This document shows positions 29,403 to 37,455 of a stretch of DNA of 64,000 nt, in pieces. The DNA is from Streptomyces tardus (GTDB taxonomy: Bacteria; Actinomycetota; Actinomycetes; Streptomycetales; Streptomycetaceae). Numbering within the stretch: the stretch's first letter is position 1; each line of letters starts with the position of its first letter. The translations under genes were made by a program, and so were the position numbers. Below the pieces are notes generated by a model. That model saw nothing but the letters and a program-made list of their open reading frames with translations, was not told where the DNA came from and ran no database searches. The stretch covers positions 620,001-684,000 of the forward strand of contig NZ_JAELVF020000004.1 of the NCBI RefSeq assembly GCF_018101125.2, written 5' to 3'.

Positions 29403-29506
29403 CACCGGCTCCCGGCACCTGCTCCGCCGGTCGGCACCCGCCGGGCCGGCGGCACCGAACCCCCACCCTTCGCACCGCACCACCCGAACCGAGAGAGGCC
29501 CAACCC

Positions 29507-30355
29507 ATGAGCGAGACCGCCCAGAAGCTGCCCGTGCCCGGAGACGTCGGCAAGCTCTACGACCGGCTGACCGTGAGCGCGATGAGCGACGGCACCTTCA
29601 ACACCAACGTCCACATCGGCTACTGGGACACCCCCGACTCCACCGCCACCATCGAGGAGGCGATGGACCGGCTCACCGACGTCTTCATCGAGCGGCTGAA
29701 GGTCGACGAGAACTCCCACGTCCTGGACCTCGGTTGCGGCGTCGGCGGGCCCGGACTGCGGCTGGTCGAGCGCACCGGCGCGCGGCTGACCGGCATCAGC
29801 ATCAGCCAGGAGCAGATCAAGGCCGCCAACCGGCTCGCCGCCGAGGCCGGAGCCTCCGAGCGCGCCGTCTTCCAGCACGCCGACGCGATGAAGCTGGACT
29901 TCCCCGACGACTCCTTCGACGCCGTGATGGCGCTGGAGTCGCTGTGCCACATGCCCGACCGCGAGCAGGTGCTCCGCGAGGTGCGGCGGGTCCTGCGTCC
30001 GGGCGGCCGGCTGGTCCTCACCGACATCTTCGAGCGCTTCCCGCGCAAGGAGGTCCGCCACGAGGGCATCGACAAGTTCTGCGAGGGCCTGATGTCCACC
30101 ACGGCCGACCTCGAGGACTACATCCCGATGCTGCACCGCGCCGGGCTGCGCTCGCTGGCCGTGGTCGACGTCACCGAGGAGACCACGCTGCGCCTGGCCG
30201 ACGAGGTCGCCAAGCTCGGCGCGGTCGAGGACCGCCCGGTGGCCCTGGACGAGGGCAACTTCTTCGACGACGGCACCTTCAAGCCGTCCGACCTGGAGGG
30301 AGTCGACGACTTCGGCTGCCTGCTGGTCACCGCAGAGCGTCCGAAGACCGCGTGA
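29507..30355 (+). CDS. staMB: SAM-dependent sugar O-methyltransferase (StaMB-like)
   Basis: A class I methyltransferase of 282 residues, with SAM motif I VLDLGCGVGGPGLRL near 71 and motif II/III LESLCHMPDREQVLREV. It is related to RebM-type sugar O-methyltransferases. In staurosporine it methylates the 4'-hydroxyl group as the last step. The ATG follows GAGAGAGG. A strong stem-loop starts 28 bp after its stop. The O-methyl assignment relies on the known pathway. Confidence 0.85.
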   Translation: MSETAQKLPVPGDVGKLYDRLTVSAMSDGTFNTNVHIGYWDTPDSTATIEEAMDRLTDVFIERLKVDENSHVLDLGCGVGGPGLRLVERTGARLTGISISQEQIKAANRLAAEAGASERAVFQHADAMKLDFPDDSFDAVMALESLCHMPDREQVLREVRRVLRPGGRLVLTDIFERFPRKEVRHEGIDKFCEGLMSTTADLEDYIPMLHRAGLRSLAVVDVTEETTLRLADEVAKLGAVEDRPVALDEGNFFDDGTFKPSDLEGVDDFGCLLVTAERPKTA

Positions 30356-30383
30356 GGCCCACGCCCCACCCGGCGTAGCGGGC

Positions 30384-30432
30384 GGCGGCCGGTGTGCCGG
30401 GAGGGATGGGCTCTCCCGGCACACCGGCCGCC
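30384..30432 (+). terminator. Strong hairpin between staMB and staC
   Basis: A perfect 20-bp stem (30384-30403 with 30413-30432) closes a 9-nt loop, immediately after staMB. There is no U-tract, as is usual in Streptomyces. It could end or attenuate the staO-staMB transcript and leave staC with its own promoter in the 95 bp that follow. Confidence 0.8.
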
Positions 30433-30526
30433 CCGGGTGCGCCGACCACCCGGCGCGCGCGGCGAGTTTGCCGCGGCTGCCGGGCCCGCAGGAGCTGGAC
30501 GGAAGCAGGAGAGAGGAAGAGAGCAG

Positions 30527-32230
30527 ATGACGCGTTCCGATGAGTGGACCGACGTGCTGATCGTGGGCGGAGGCCCGGTCGGGATGGCGTTGGCGCTCGA
30601 CCTGAAGTACCGGGGGATCGACTGCGTGATCGCCGACGCCGGCAACGGCGAGGTCAGGCACCCCAAAGTCAGTACGATCGGCCCCCGTTCGATGGAGCTG
30701 TTCCGCAGGTGGGGAGTGGCCGACGCCGTGCGCAACGCCGGCTGGCCGGCCGACCACCCGCTGGACATCGCCTGGGTGACCCAGGTCGGCGGGCACGAGG
30801 TGTTCCGCTACCGCCGCGGCACCGCCGCCGACCGCCCCGCCTTCGCGCACACCCCCGAGCCGGACCAGATCTGCCCGGCCCACTGGCTCAACCCGGTGCT
30901 CACCAAGGCCGTCGGCGTCCATCCGAACGGGCCGCTGCGGCTGCGCACCACCGTCGACGACGTGACCGACGGCGAGGACCGTGTGACGGCCACCGTCACC
31001 GACCACGCGAGCGGCACCACCCACACCCTGCACGCCCGCTACCTGGTCGCCTGCGACGGCGCGTCCTCCCCGATCCGCCGCTCCTGCGGCATCGACGCCC
31101 CCGCCCGGCACCGCAAGCAGATCTTCCGCAACATCCTCTTCCGCGCCCCGGAACTGGCCCAACAGCTCGGCGACCGTGCCGCGTTGGTGTACTTCCTGAT
31201 GCTCTCCACCACGCTGCGCTTCCCGCTGCGCTCGCTCAACGGCAGCGACCTGTTCAACCTGGTGGTCGGAGTCGACCCGGACACCATCGACGACGAGAAC
31301 TCCGCCGGCCGGGCCGACGCCCTGTCCCTGGTCAAGGACGCGCTCGCGGTCGACACACCGGTCGAGCTGCTGAGCGACGGCGAGTGGCATCTGACCCACC
31401 GTGTCGCCGACCGCTACCGTGCCGGTCGCGTCTTCCTCTCCGGCGACGCCGCCCACACCCTCTCGCCCTCCGGCGGTTTCGGTCTCAACACCGGCATCGC
31501 GGACGCGGCCGACCTCGGCTGGAAGCTCGCCGCCACCCTCCGGGGCTGGGGCGGCGACCACCTGCTCGACACCTACGACGCCGACCGCAGGCCGATCGCG
31601 GTTCAGAGCCTGGAGGAGGCCAACGCCAACCTGGAGCGCACCATGCGCCGCGAGGTTCCCCCGGAGATCCACCTCGACGGGCCCGAGGGCGAGCAGGCGC
31701 GCGCCGCGATGGCCGACCGTCTGCGGAACAGCGGTGCACCGAGGGAGTTCGACGCCCCGCAGATCCACTTCGGACTGCGTTACCGCTCCTCGGCGATCGT
31801 CGAGGACCCCCGGGTACCGGTCCGCGAGGGCAAGCCCGACGAGGACTGGCGGCCCGGCAGCGAGCCCGGCTACCGCGCCGCCCACGCCTGGTGGGACGAC
31901 TCCACCTCCACCCTCGACCTCTTCGGCCGCGGCTACGTCCTGCTCGGATTCGGCCCGGACGGAGCCGGCGGCGGCGCCGGCGGTGCGGACGGCGGCGGCA
32001 CCGCCGGACTGGAGCGTGCCTTTGCCGAGCGCGGCGTCCCGCTGGCGGTGCACCGGAGCCGGGCGGCCGGCACCACCGGCGGCACCGACCGCGACGTGCT
32101 CGCCTCGCTCTACGAGAGGCGTTGGGTGCTGGTGCGTCCCGACGGCCACGTCGCCTGGCGCGGTGACGAACTGCCCGACGAGCCGGGCGAGTTCGCCGAC
32201 ACCGTACGGGGGCACCTGCCCGTGGCGTGA
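30527..32230 (+). CDS. staC: FAD monooxygenase-like enzyme steering aglycone oxidation (StaC-like)
   Basis: A PheA/TfdB-family flavoprotein of 567 residues with the FAD motif VLIVGGGPVGMALALDL at 8-24 and the second FAD contact FLSGDAAHTLSPSGGFGLNT near 303. StaC works with StaP and sets the oxidation level at C7, giving the lactam aglycone K252c of staurosporine; the homologue RebC gives the imide. An insertion of glycine/alanine repeats (GPDGAGGGAGGADGGG) near 485 is probably a flexible loop. The ATG follows GAGAGGAAGAGAG. It is the last recognisable sta gene and is followed by large inverted repeats. Confidence 0.9.
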   Translation: MTRSDEWTDVLIVGGGPVGMALALDLKYRGIDCVIADAGNGEVRHPKVSTIGPRSMELFRRWGVADAVRNAGWPADHPLDIAWVTQVGGHEVFRYRRGTAADRPAFAHTPEPDQICPAHWLNPVLTKAVGVHPNGPLRLRTTVDDVTDGEDRVTATVTDHASGTTHTLHARYLVACDGASSPIRRSCGIDAPARHRKQIFRNILFRAPELAQQLGDRAALVYFLMLSTTLRFPLRSLNGSDLFNLVVGVDPDTIDDENSAGRADALSLVKDALAVDTPVELLSDGEWHLTHRVADRYRAGRVFLSGDAAHTLSPSGGFGLNTGIADAADLGWKLAATLRGWGGDHLLDTYDADRRPIAVQSLEEANANLERTMRREVPPEIHLDGPEGEQARAAMADRLRNSGAPREFDAPQIHFGLRYRSSAIVEDPRVPVREGKPDEDWRPGSEPGYRAAHAWWDDSTSTLDLFGRGYVLLGFGPDGAGGGAGGADGGGTAGLERAFAERGVPLAVHRSRAAGTTGGTDRDVLASLYERRWVLVRPDGHVAWRGDELPDEPGEFADTVRGHLPVA

Positions 32231-32287
32231 GCCGTCGCGGGAGGTGTGGTGCATCCGGCTCGGGCCGCACGCACCCCCATCGGCGAG

Positions 32288-32338
32288 GCGAGCGGCCCGC
32301 GACCACCGGCGTCGAGCCGGCGGTCGCGGGCCGCTCGC
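32288..32338. terminator. Large bidirectional hairpin after staC
   Basis: Arms of 17 bp (32288-32304 with 32322-32338) pair perfectly, and the loop contains a further CCGGC/GCCGG stem, so almost the whole 51 nt folds. It lies between convergent genes (staC plus strand, sugar dehydrogenase minus strand), so it can stop both. The 398-bp gap holds no gene. Confidence 0.85.
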
Positions 32339-32347
32339 GGTCGCAGC

Positions 32348-32373
32348 CGCCCGCCGCCCCGGGGCGGCGGGCG
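32348..32373. repeat. 26-bp perfect palindrome next to the staC terminator
   Basis: The 13-bp arm CGCCCGCCGCCCC is followed directly by its reverse complement with no spacer. It may be part of the terminator complex or a cruciform-prone site. Confidence 0.8.
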
Positions 32374-32628
32374 AGGGTGCGCGCCCAGCGGCCGGCCGTG
32401 TACGGCGTACGCCGACGCATCGGTCCGCGTACGCCGCGCATCGGCTCGTACTCGCTGCTGCCGGGGCGCCCGCCGGTGCCGGGCCGACTTCGCCTGCGCG
32501 GGCCGCCCGCGGCGTCGTCAACGCGCAGGCGCGCGGCCGCAGTTGTCTGCGACCGCGCGCCCGAGCAGCGTGTCCGTCCCCCTGTCCGCCGCGCGCCCGT
32601 CGCTGTCCGCGACGGGCTCGCGAGGCCG

Positions 32629-33774
32629 TCAGGCGGGGGTGATGCGGCTGATGGTGCCGCCGATGGCCAGCAGGTACAGCTCGCCGTCACCGTCCTGGAC
32701 GATCGAGATGACCTCGCCGCCGTTGACGCCGAGATCGCCCTCCTCGGTGACCTCGCCGTTCTCGATCCTCAGCGTGCGGGCGGTGCCGTCGCAGTAGTCG
32801 CTGTAGACGTACTGGCCCACCAGATCCGGGATGGCCGAACCGTTGTAGACGAAGCCGCCGGTCACCGAGCAGCCGAGGCCGCTGCGGTCGTACTCGAACA
32901 CCGGGGGCACGTGGTTCTCGGGCTCGGTGCCGCCGCGGAAGGGGTGGGTGCCCTCCATCTCCGACCAGCCGTAGTTCTCCCCGCCCTTGCTGTCCGCGGG
33001 GGCCCAGTCGATCTCCTCCCAGTCGGTCTGGCCGACGTCGCCGATCAGCATGTCGCCGGTCGCGGAGTCGAAGGAGAACCGCCAGGGGTTGCGCAGGCCG
33101 TAGGACCAGATCTCGTCCTTCGCCTCGGCGTTGTCGACGAAGGGGTTGTCCTCCGGTATGGAGTACGGGTCGCCGCCGCTGGGGTCGATGCGCAGGATCT
33201 TGCCGAGCAGGGTGTCCAGGCTCTGGCCGTGGCCGTGCGGGTCGCCGCCCGAGCCGCCGTCGCCGAAGGCGATGTAGAGGTAGCCGTCCGGCCCGAATTT
33301 GATGTCACCGCCGTTGTGGTTGCTGTACGGCTGCTCCTGGGTGAGGACGGTGCGTCGCGACTCCTGGTCCAGCGCGCCGTCGACGACTGCGAACTCGTCG
33401 ATGGTGCTGGTGCCCTCGAGGTCGGTGTAGGAGATGTAGAAGTGCGCGAGGTCGTGGTCGAAGGCGATGCCGAGCAGGCCGCGCTCGGCATCGATGGTGG
33501 TCTCCTCGCTGATGTCGAGCACCGGCTCGCCGAGACCGCCGTCGCTCAGCACCCGTACGGTGCCCGCGCGTTCGGCGATCCACAGCGAGTCGTCGGGGCC
33601 CGGGGCGCCGGCGGTGGGGCTCTCGGCGTCCGCCACTTCCTCCAGCGCCACCTGCGCGGCCCGGGCGGCCTGCGGCGGGGAGGCGGGCTCGTCGGCGTAC
33701 GCGGACGCTGTCCCGAGGGAGGCGACCAGACAGGCGGCGGCCAGAACCGCCGAACTCTTCTTGCCGAACTTCAC
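32629..33774 (-). CDS. Secreted PQQ-dependent glucose/sorbosone-type dehydrogenase
   Basis: A six-bladed beta-propeller sugar dehydrogenase of 381 residues. It has a Sec signal peptide (MKFGKKSSAVLAAACLVASL, cleavage near ASAYA), then repeated blade motifs with RGLLGIAFDHDL near 100, NHNGGDIKFGPDGYLY near 155, GKILRIDPSGG near 200 and NPWRFSFDSATGD near 235, typical of soluble aldose-sugar and GSDH proteins. Residues resembling those that bind PQQ and calcium are present, but whether PQQ is used cannot be told. The GTG at 33774 is chosen because GAGAGGAA lies just upstream and the signal peptide starts there. A DasR-like site lies about 150 bp upstream. Substrate unknown. Confidence 0.85.
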   Translation of the reverse strand: MKFGKKSSAVLAAACLVASLGTASAYADEPASPPQAARAAQVALEEVADAESPTAGAPGPDDSLWIAERAGTVRVLSDGGLGEPVLDISEETTIDAERGLLGIAFDHDLAHFYISYTDLEGTSTIDEFAVVDGALDQESRRTVLTQEQPYSNHNGGDIKFGPDGYLYIAFGDGGSGGDPHGHGQSLDTLLGKILRIDPSGGDPYSIPEDNPFVDNAEAKDEIWSYGLRNPWRFSFDSATGDMLIGDVGQTDWEEIDWAPADSKGGENYGWSEMEGTHPFRGGTEPENHVPPVFEYDRSGLGCSVTGGFVYNGSAIPDLVGQYVYSDYCDGTARTLRIENGEVTEEGDLGVNGGEVISIVQDGDGELYLLAIGGTISRITPA

Positions 33775-33922
33775 TGTGTTCCTCTCTGACCGGCGGCGGT
33801 GGGGGCGAGTGGGGAGAGGAGAAACCGCCGGGCTGCCGGCAGCGGCACATCCGGCAGGGGTGGGCGCGTGGCGGGTTCGGGTGGGGCCGTCGGCCGTTGT
33901 CGACAGTACCGAGGACCACCTG

Positions 33923-33938
33923 CTTGGCATAGACCAAT
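33923..33938 (-). promoter_or_regulatory. DasR-like site upstream of the sugar dehydrogenase
   Basis: On the minus strand this reads ATTGGTCTATGCCAAG: 11 of 16 matches to ACTGGTCTAGACCACT, with the left half-site TGGTCTA intact and TTGG/CCAA arms. It lies about 150 bp before the GTG start. A further half-site GGACCAC occurs 10 bp away. Medium-to-weak candidate. Confidence 0.4.
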
Positions 33939-34005
33939 GCAGGCGCTTTCCTCCACCCGGTGCCGCGCTCCGTCCCGGCACCGGTCCGTAGTGTGAGATA
34001 GGTGC

Positions 34006-34032
34006 CAACTCCCTTTAATTCAAAGGGAGTTG
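34006..34032. promoter_or_regulatory. 11-bp inverted repeat operator in the divergent intergenic region
   Basis: CAACTCCCTTT and AAAGGGAGTTG flank a 5-bp AATTC centre. This AT-rich, perfectly symmetric 27-bp element stands out in the 429-bp gap (33775-34203) between the divergent sugar dehydrogenase and the small protease. It looks like a dimeric repressor site. It is about 170 bp before the protease ATG and 230 bp before the dehydrogenase GTG. Confidence 0.65.
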
Positions 34033-34203
34033 AATGCACAAACTGATGCGGTGAGACGTCTTGGCGACCGCTCCCGGCGCCGGTACTGTGCGGTCCGATC
34101 CAACAACGGGTAGCAGTTCGGGCCCGGCTCGTGCGATGTCGTCCAGGGCCCGAACCATCGCGGACGATGTCCTCCCCCCACTAGTCGAGGAGACGTCGAC
34201 ACC

Positions 34204-34731
34204 ATGTCGAAACTGGTTCGAAGACTCGTCACCCCCTTCCTCGCGGTCGCGATGGCGTTCGCCTTCGCCGGCACCGCAAGTGCCGTGGCGCCGGGCAGCA
34301 CCGCCCACGCCACGATCGTGTCCGACGCCGGCGACGGCTTCGCCACCGGCAACCTCACCGACGCCGCCCCTCCGGCCAAGGGTGAGGCCAAGAAGACCAA
34401 GGCAGCCTGGAGCTACCACATCACCGCCTCCTGCGCCGGCATGGAGGCCCCGATCCGTCAGGGCGCCAACTTCTGGGGCGAGGCCAACGAGACGCCCTCC
34501 AGCGGCACTCCGGTCGAGTGCACCGGCGGTTACGTCCAGGGCTGCGGCGATGCCACCAACGTGGTCGGCTGCAACTGGGGCCAGGGCCAGCGCATCATGC
34601 TCTCCACCATGGTGAGCGACTTCGCGCTGCTGGCGGCGCACGAGTTCGGTCACAACTGGTACGGCCACTCCGACCCGGGCTGCGCCAACTGGGGCAGCGC
34701 CTACGAGGTCATGCGCCCGACCATGTGCTGA
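34204..34731 (+). CDS. Small secreted zinc-metalloprotease-like protein
   Basis: A protein of 175 residues with a signal peptide (LVTPFLAVAMAFAFAGTASA) and an ATG preceded by GAGGAGA. The C-terminal third holds a zinc motif HEFGHNWYGHSD (146-157) and a Met-turn-like YEVMRPTMC. Streptomyces snapalysin (SnpA) is the nearest small secreted protease I know, with HExxHxxGxxD. Here the spacing to the downstream Asp is one residue longer and a serine stands before it, closer to HELGHNFGAEHD of reprolysins. Six cysteines in the mature part suggest disulphides. It is a convincing secreted protein with a plausible catalytic site. The family assignment is uncertain, and activity is inferred. Confidence 0.7.
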   Translation: MSKLVRRLVTPFLAVAMAFAFAGTASAVAPGSTAHATIVSDAGDGFATGNLTDAAPPAKGEAKKTKAAWSYHITASCAGMEAPIRQGANFWGEANETPSSGTPVECTGGYVQGCGDATNVVGCNWGQGQRIMLSTMVSDFALLAAHEFGHNWYGHSDPGCANWGSAYEVMRPTMC

Positions 34732-34750
34732 CCAGGTTTTCCAGCTGATT

Positions 34751-34796
34751 CGGCCGCTCTCGGCCTCGTCCCACCGAGGCGAACCGAGGGCGGCCG
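34751..34796 (+). terminator. Terminator of the protease-like gene
   Basis: A 13-bp stem with one G-T pair (34751-34763 with 34784-34796) encloses an inner CCTCG/CGAGG stem, 20 bp after the stop. The rest of the 441-bp gap up to 35172 shows no gene. Confidence 0.75.
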
Positions 34797-35172
34797 GAAG
34801 CTGTTTCGGACCGCCAGGGAGTTCTCGGGGAGCAGCAGGCGCTTCACACCACCTCCGCATCGTCTGCCGTCGGCGATCGTCCGCCACGAGCCGCATGTGC
34901 CCGCACACGCGTCCGCGACGGGCCGCACGTGCCGCACACTCAGCCTGATGCGCGCGTCCGCGTGCCCCGAGCCGCTTCGACACTGCGACCGGCTCGCCCG
35001 GGAGCGGGGTTGCACGCTCGCGAAGGTGCGCCGAGTCAGAGGGAAGCCGTCCGCCCGCGAGTCGACGTACCTCGCGACGGTGCGCTTCCTCCTCCCTCCG
35101 GTACGGACGCCCCTCTCCGTTCCGAGACGGTGGGGGCTTTGCCGGGCGGGGGTGATCGGTCATCCTGGGCGG

Positions 35173-35379
35173 ATGTCCTCAGCCGCCGAACTGCCCGTCG
35201 AGGTCCCGAAGGTGACCGGAACCGCCCCGGTGCCGTGCCGGATGTGCGGCCAGCCGCTGCGCGACCCGATGTCGCGCCGGTGGGGGCTGGGCAGGGACTG
35301 CCGGCGGAAGCTGCGGATGCGCCTGGCGCCCGCCCCGGAGCAGCACGAGGTCGAGCAGGACGCGCTGCCCGGCCTGTGA
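35173..35379 (+). CDS. Small zinc-binding protein, DUF6011-like
   Basis: A 68-residue protein with a compact Cys cluster: VPCRMCGQPLRDPMSRRWGLGRDCRRKL, in which CxxC and a third Cys follow the pattern of the DUF6011 family found beside actinobacterial and phage genes. The fourth ligand is not obvious. The ATG at 35173 has GGGCGG upstream. It stands alone, with no operon partner. The function is unknown, and the family call is by pattern only. Confidence 0.6.
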   Translation: MSSAAELPVEVPKVTGTAPVPCRMCGQPLRDPMSRRWGLGRDCRRKLRMRLAPAPEQHEVEQDALPGL

Positions 35380-35430
35380 CGAGGCGTCGCCGCAGGCGCG
35401 TACGTCCCCGTGTCGTACGCCTGCCCGCCG

Positions 35431-35470
35431 GTGCCTGCCGGTGCCTGCCGGTGCCTGCCGGTGCCCGCCG
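35431..35470 (+). repeat. Four 10-bp tandem repeats (GTGCCTGCCG)
   Basis: Three exact copies plus GTGCCCGCCG lie in the gap between the DUF6011-like gene and the end of the serine hydrolase gene. Non-coding, function unknown. Confidence 0.85.
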
Positions 35471-35570
35471 GTGAGCGTCCGCGATCTCCCGAGCCCGCTT
35501 CGGCGTCGCGCAGTCGACCGCCGCCCGCTCCCGCACGCGACGGCCGCGCCCAACTCCCGTACGGGGCCCC

Positions 35571-37241
35571 TCAGTCGGTGGAGCGGCGCCAGCGGTCGGC
35601 CTCCAGCAGCGAGGCGTCGGCGGGGCGGGCCTCGTCGAAGACCGGCCGGCCGGCGACGCTCACCCGCATCCCGTCGACGTACACGCCCCGCCCCTGGTTG
35701 TCGCCGTCGGTGGTGTATGTCCAGCGCAGATGGGTGGTGGTGGCCGGCAGCTCCGCGGCGGCGACCAGCCACCGCCGACCGGACCAGCCGGCGAACCCGC
35801 CCTCGCTGCGCCAGCGGTGGGCCCCGCCGCGCAGGGTGAACGCCACCGGCGTCCAGCTGCGCCCGCCGTCCTCGGACCGCTCGAACGTGCCCCGGTCCAC
35901 CTCGGGTTCGGTGTCGTACCAGAGCCGGAAGTACGCGCGTGCCGGGCCCCGCAGTGCGGGCAGCGGTGCGGTCAGGGTCGCTGCGGCCTCCGCCGTCGGC
36001 TCCGCGCGCCAGGAGGTGCGGCCGGAGACCGGACGGACGGGGACGGCGCGGGCGAAGGCCCGGGCGGGCAGCCGCCGGTAGCCGCTCTCGGTGCCGCGTT
36101 CGCGGGTGGGGTGGACGCGGTTGGTCAGCAGGACGAAGACGGTGCCCGCGACAGGGTCGACGACCAGGCAGGTGCCGGTGTAGCCGGTGTGGCCCGTGGT
36201 GACCGCTGTGGTCAGGGCGTCCATGTAGAAACGCTGGTCCACCTGCCAGCCCAGGCCGCGCGGCGAGGCGCCCAGCGGTGCGCTGTGGTCGGTGAGCACC
36301 TCCCGCACCGACTCCTCCGAGAGGATTCTGGTGCGGCCGTAACGCCCGCCGTTGGCCATGAGTTGACCGAAGGCGGCCAGATCGCGGGCGGTGGAGAACA
36401 GCCCGGCGTGGCCCGCGACGCCGCCCAGTGCCCAGGCGTTCTCGTCATGCACGGTGCCGCGCACCATGCCGCGGTCCGTGCCCGGCTGCCACTCGGTGGC
36501 GGCGACCCGCGCGTGCAGCGCCTCGGGCGGGTTGAAGCAGGTGTCGCGCATCCCGAGCGGACCGGTCAGGCGCTCGGCGACCAGGGTGTCCAGCGTGCGC
36601 CCGGTGACGCGTTCCATCAGTCGGCCGAGGGAGATCATGTTGAGATCGGAGTAGGTGTGGGCGGTGCCCGGCGGCGTCTCCAACTCGGAGGCGTAGATCG
36701 CCGCGTACCGTGCCTCGTTGTCCGGCAGCGCGTACAGGTCGATCCAGGACACCATCCCCGACTGGTGCGTCAGCAACTGCCGTACGGTGATCGCCGATTT
36801 GGCGCTGTCGGTGGCGGCGAACTCGGGCAGATGGCGGGCGGCCGGATCGTCCAGCGAGATCAGCCGCTGCTCGGCGAGCTGCACGGCGAGCAGGGAGGTG
36901 AAGAGCTTGGTCACCGACGCCAGGTCGAAGATCGTGTCCTCGGCCATCGGGACCCGGCTGCCGGGCGGAAGCTCGACGGCCTCCTCGCGCTCCTCGTCCC
37001 AGCGTTCGTAACGCACCGCGTGACCCAGCGCGCGATGGGCCACGATGACGCCGTCCTTCGCCGCGAGCAGCACACACCCCGGGAAGGAGGGGGCGGGCCG
37101 CCCCGGGCCGGCGCTCAGGAAGGTCTCTGCCTCCTCGGCGATGCGTGCGATGTGCCCCGGCACCAGTCCGACCTGCTGCGGTCTGCCGCGGCGCAACCGC
37201 CGTGCGACGCGCGGAAACCGGACGTCCTCGGGGGTGAGCAC
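35571..37241 (-). CDS. Serine hydrolase of the beta-lactamase/YbbE (AmiE) type; signal peptide out of frame
   Basis: A protein of 556 residues in the open frame. The beta-lactamase-fold motifs are LASVTKLF (SxxK) near 108, HTYSDLN (Y-S-x) near 195 and GHTGYTG (HTG) near 350. A C-terminal beta-sandwich of about 150 residues follows, ending VYVDGMRVSVAGRPVFDEA. Upstream, ATG 37368 opens a Tat-type signal (GRRRFLYGAGALGAGLAGLLA) in a different frame; a one-base shift at about 37250-37275 would join it to this frame. The gene is therefore either mutated or miscalled by one base, with a true extent of 35571-37368. In Bacillus the YbbE/AmiE, NagZ and NamZ genes form one peptidoglycan-recycling set, and the same trio is adjacent here, so a cell-wall peptide amidase or related esterase role is likely. 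Confidence 0.8.
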   Translation of the reverse strand: MLTPEDVRFPRVARRLRRGRPQQVGLVPGHIARIAEEAETFLSAGPGRPAPSFPGCVLLAAKDGVIVAHRALGHAVRYERWDEEREEAVELPPGSRVPMAEDTIFDLASVTKLFTSLLAVQLAEQRLISLDDPAARHLPEFAATDSAKSAITVRQLLTHQSGMVSWIDLYALPDNEARYAAIYASELETPPGTAHTYSDLNMISLGRLMERVTGRTLDTLVAERLTGPLGMRDTCFNPPEALHARVAATEWQPGTDRGMVRGTVHDENAWALGGVAGHAGLFSTARDLAAFGQLMANGGRYGRTRILSEESVREVLTDHSAPLGASPRGLGWQVDQRFYMDALTTAVTTGHTGYTGTCLVVDPVAGTVFVLLTNRVHPTRERGTESGYRRLPARAFARAVPVRPVSGRTSWRAEPTAEAAATLTAPLPALRGPARAYFRLWYDTEPEVDRGTFERSEDGGRSWTPVAFTLRGGAHRWRSEGGFAGWSGRRWLVAAAELPATTTHLRWTYTTDGDNQGRGVYVDGMRVSVAGRPVFDEARPADASLLEADRWRRSTD

Positions 37242-37455
37242 CGGCGGCCGGGCCGGTCGTCGCGAGCAGCCCGGCGAGCCCAGCGCCCAGCGCCCCGGCG
37301 CCGTACAGGAAACGTCGCCGCCCCACTGCGTCCGTACGCGAACTCGACGGATCCTGCTGACCGTTCATGGGCGACGACCGTTCTCTCGGCGGGGCGGGCG
37401 AGCGGGGGCTCGCGGTGGCGGCAGGGCGGATCGGCGGGGGCGCCGGTCCGGGGGA

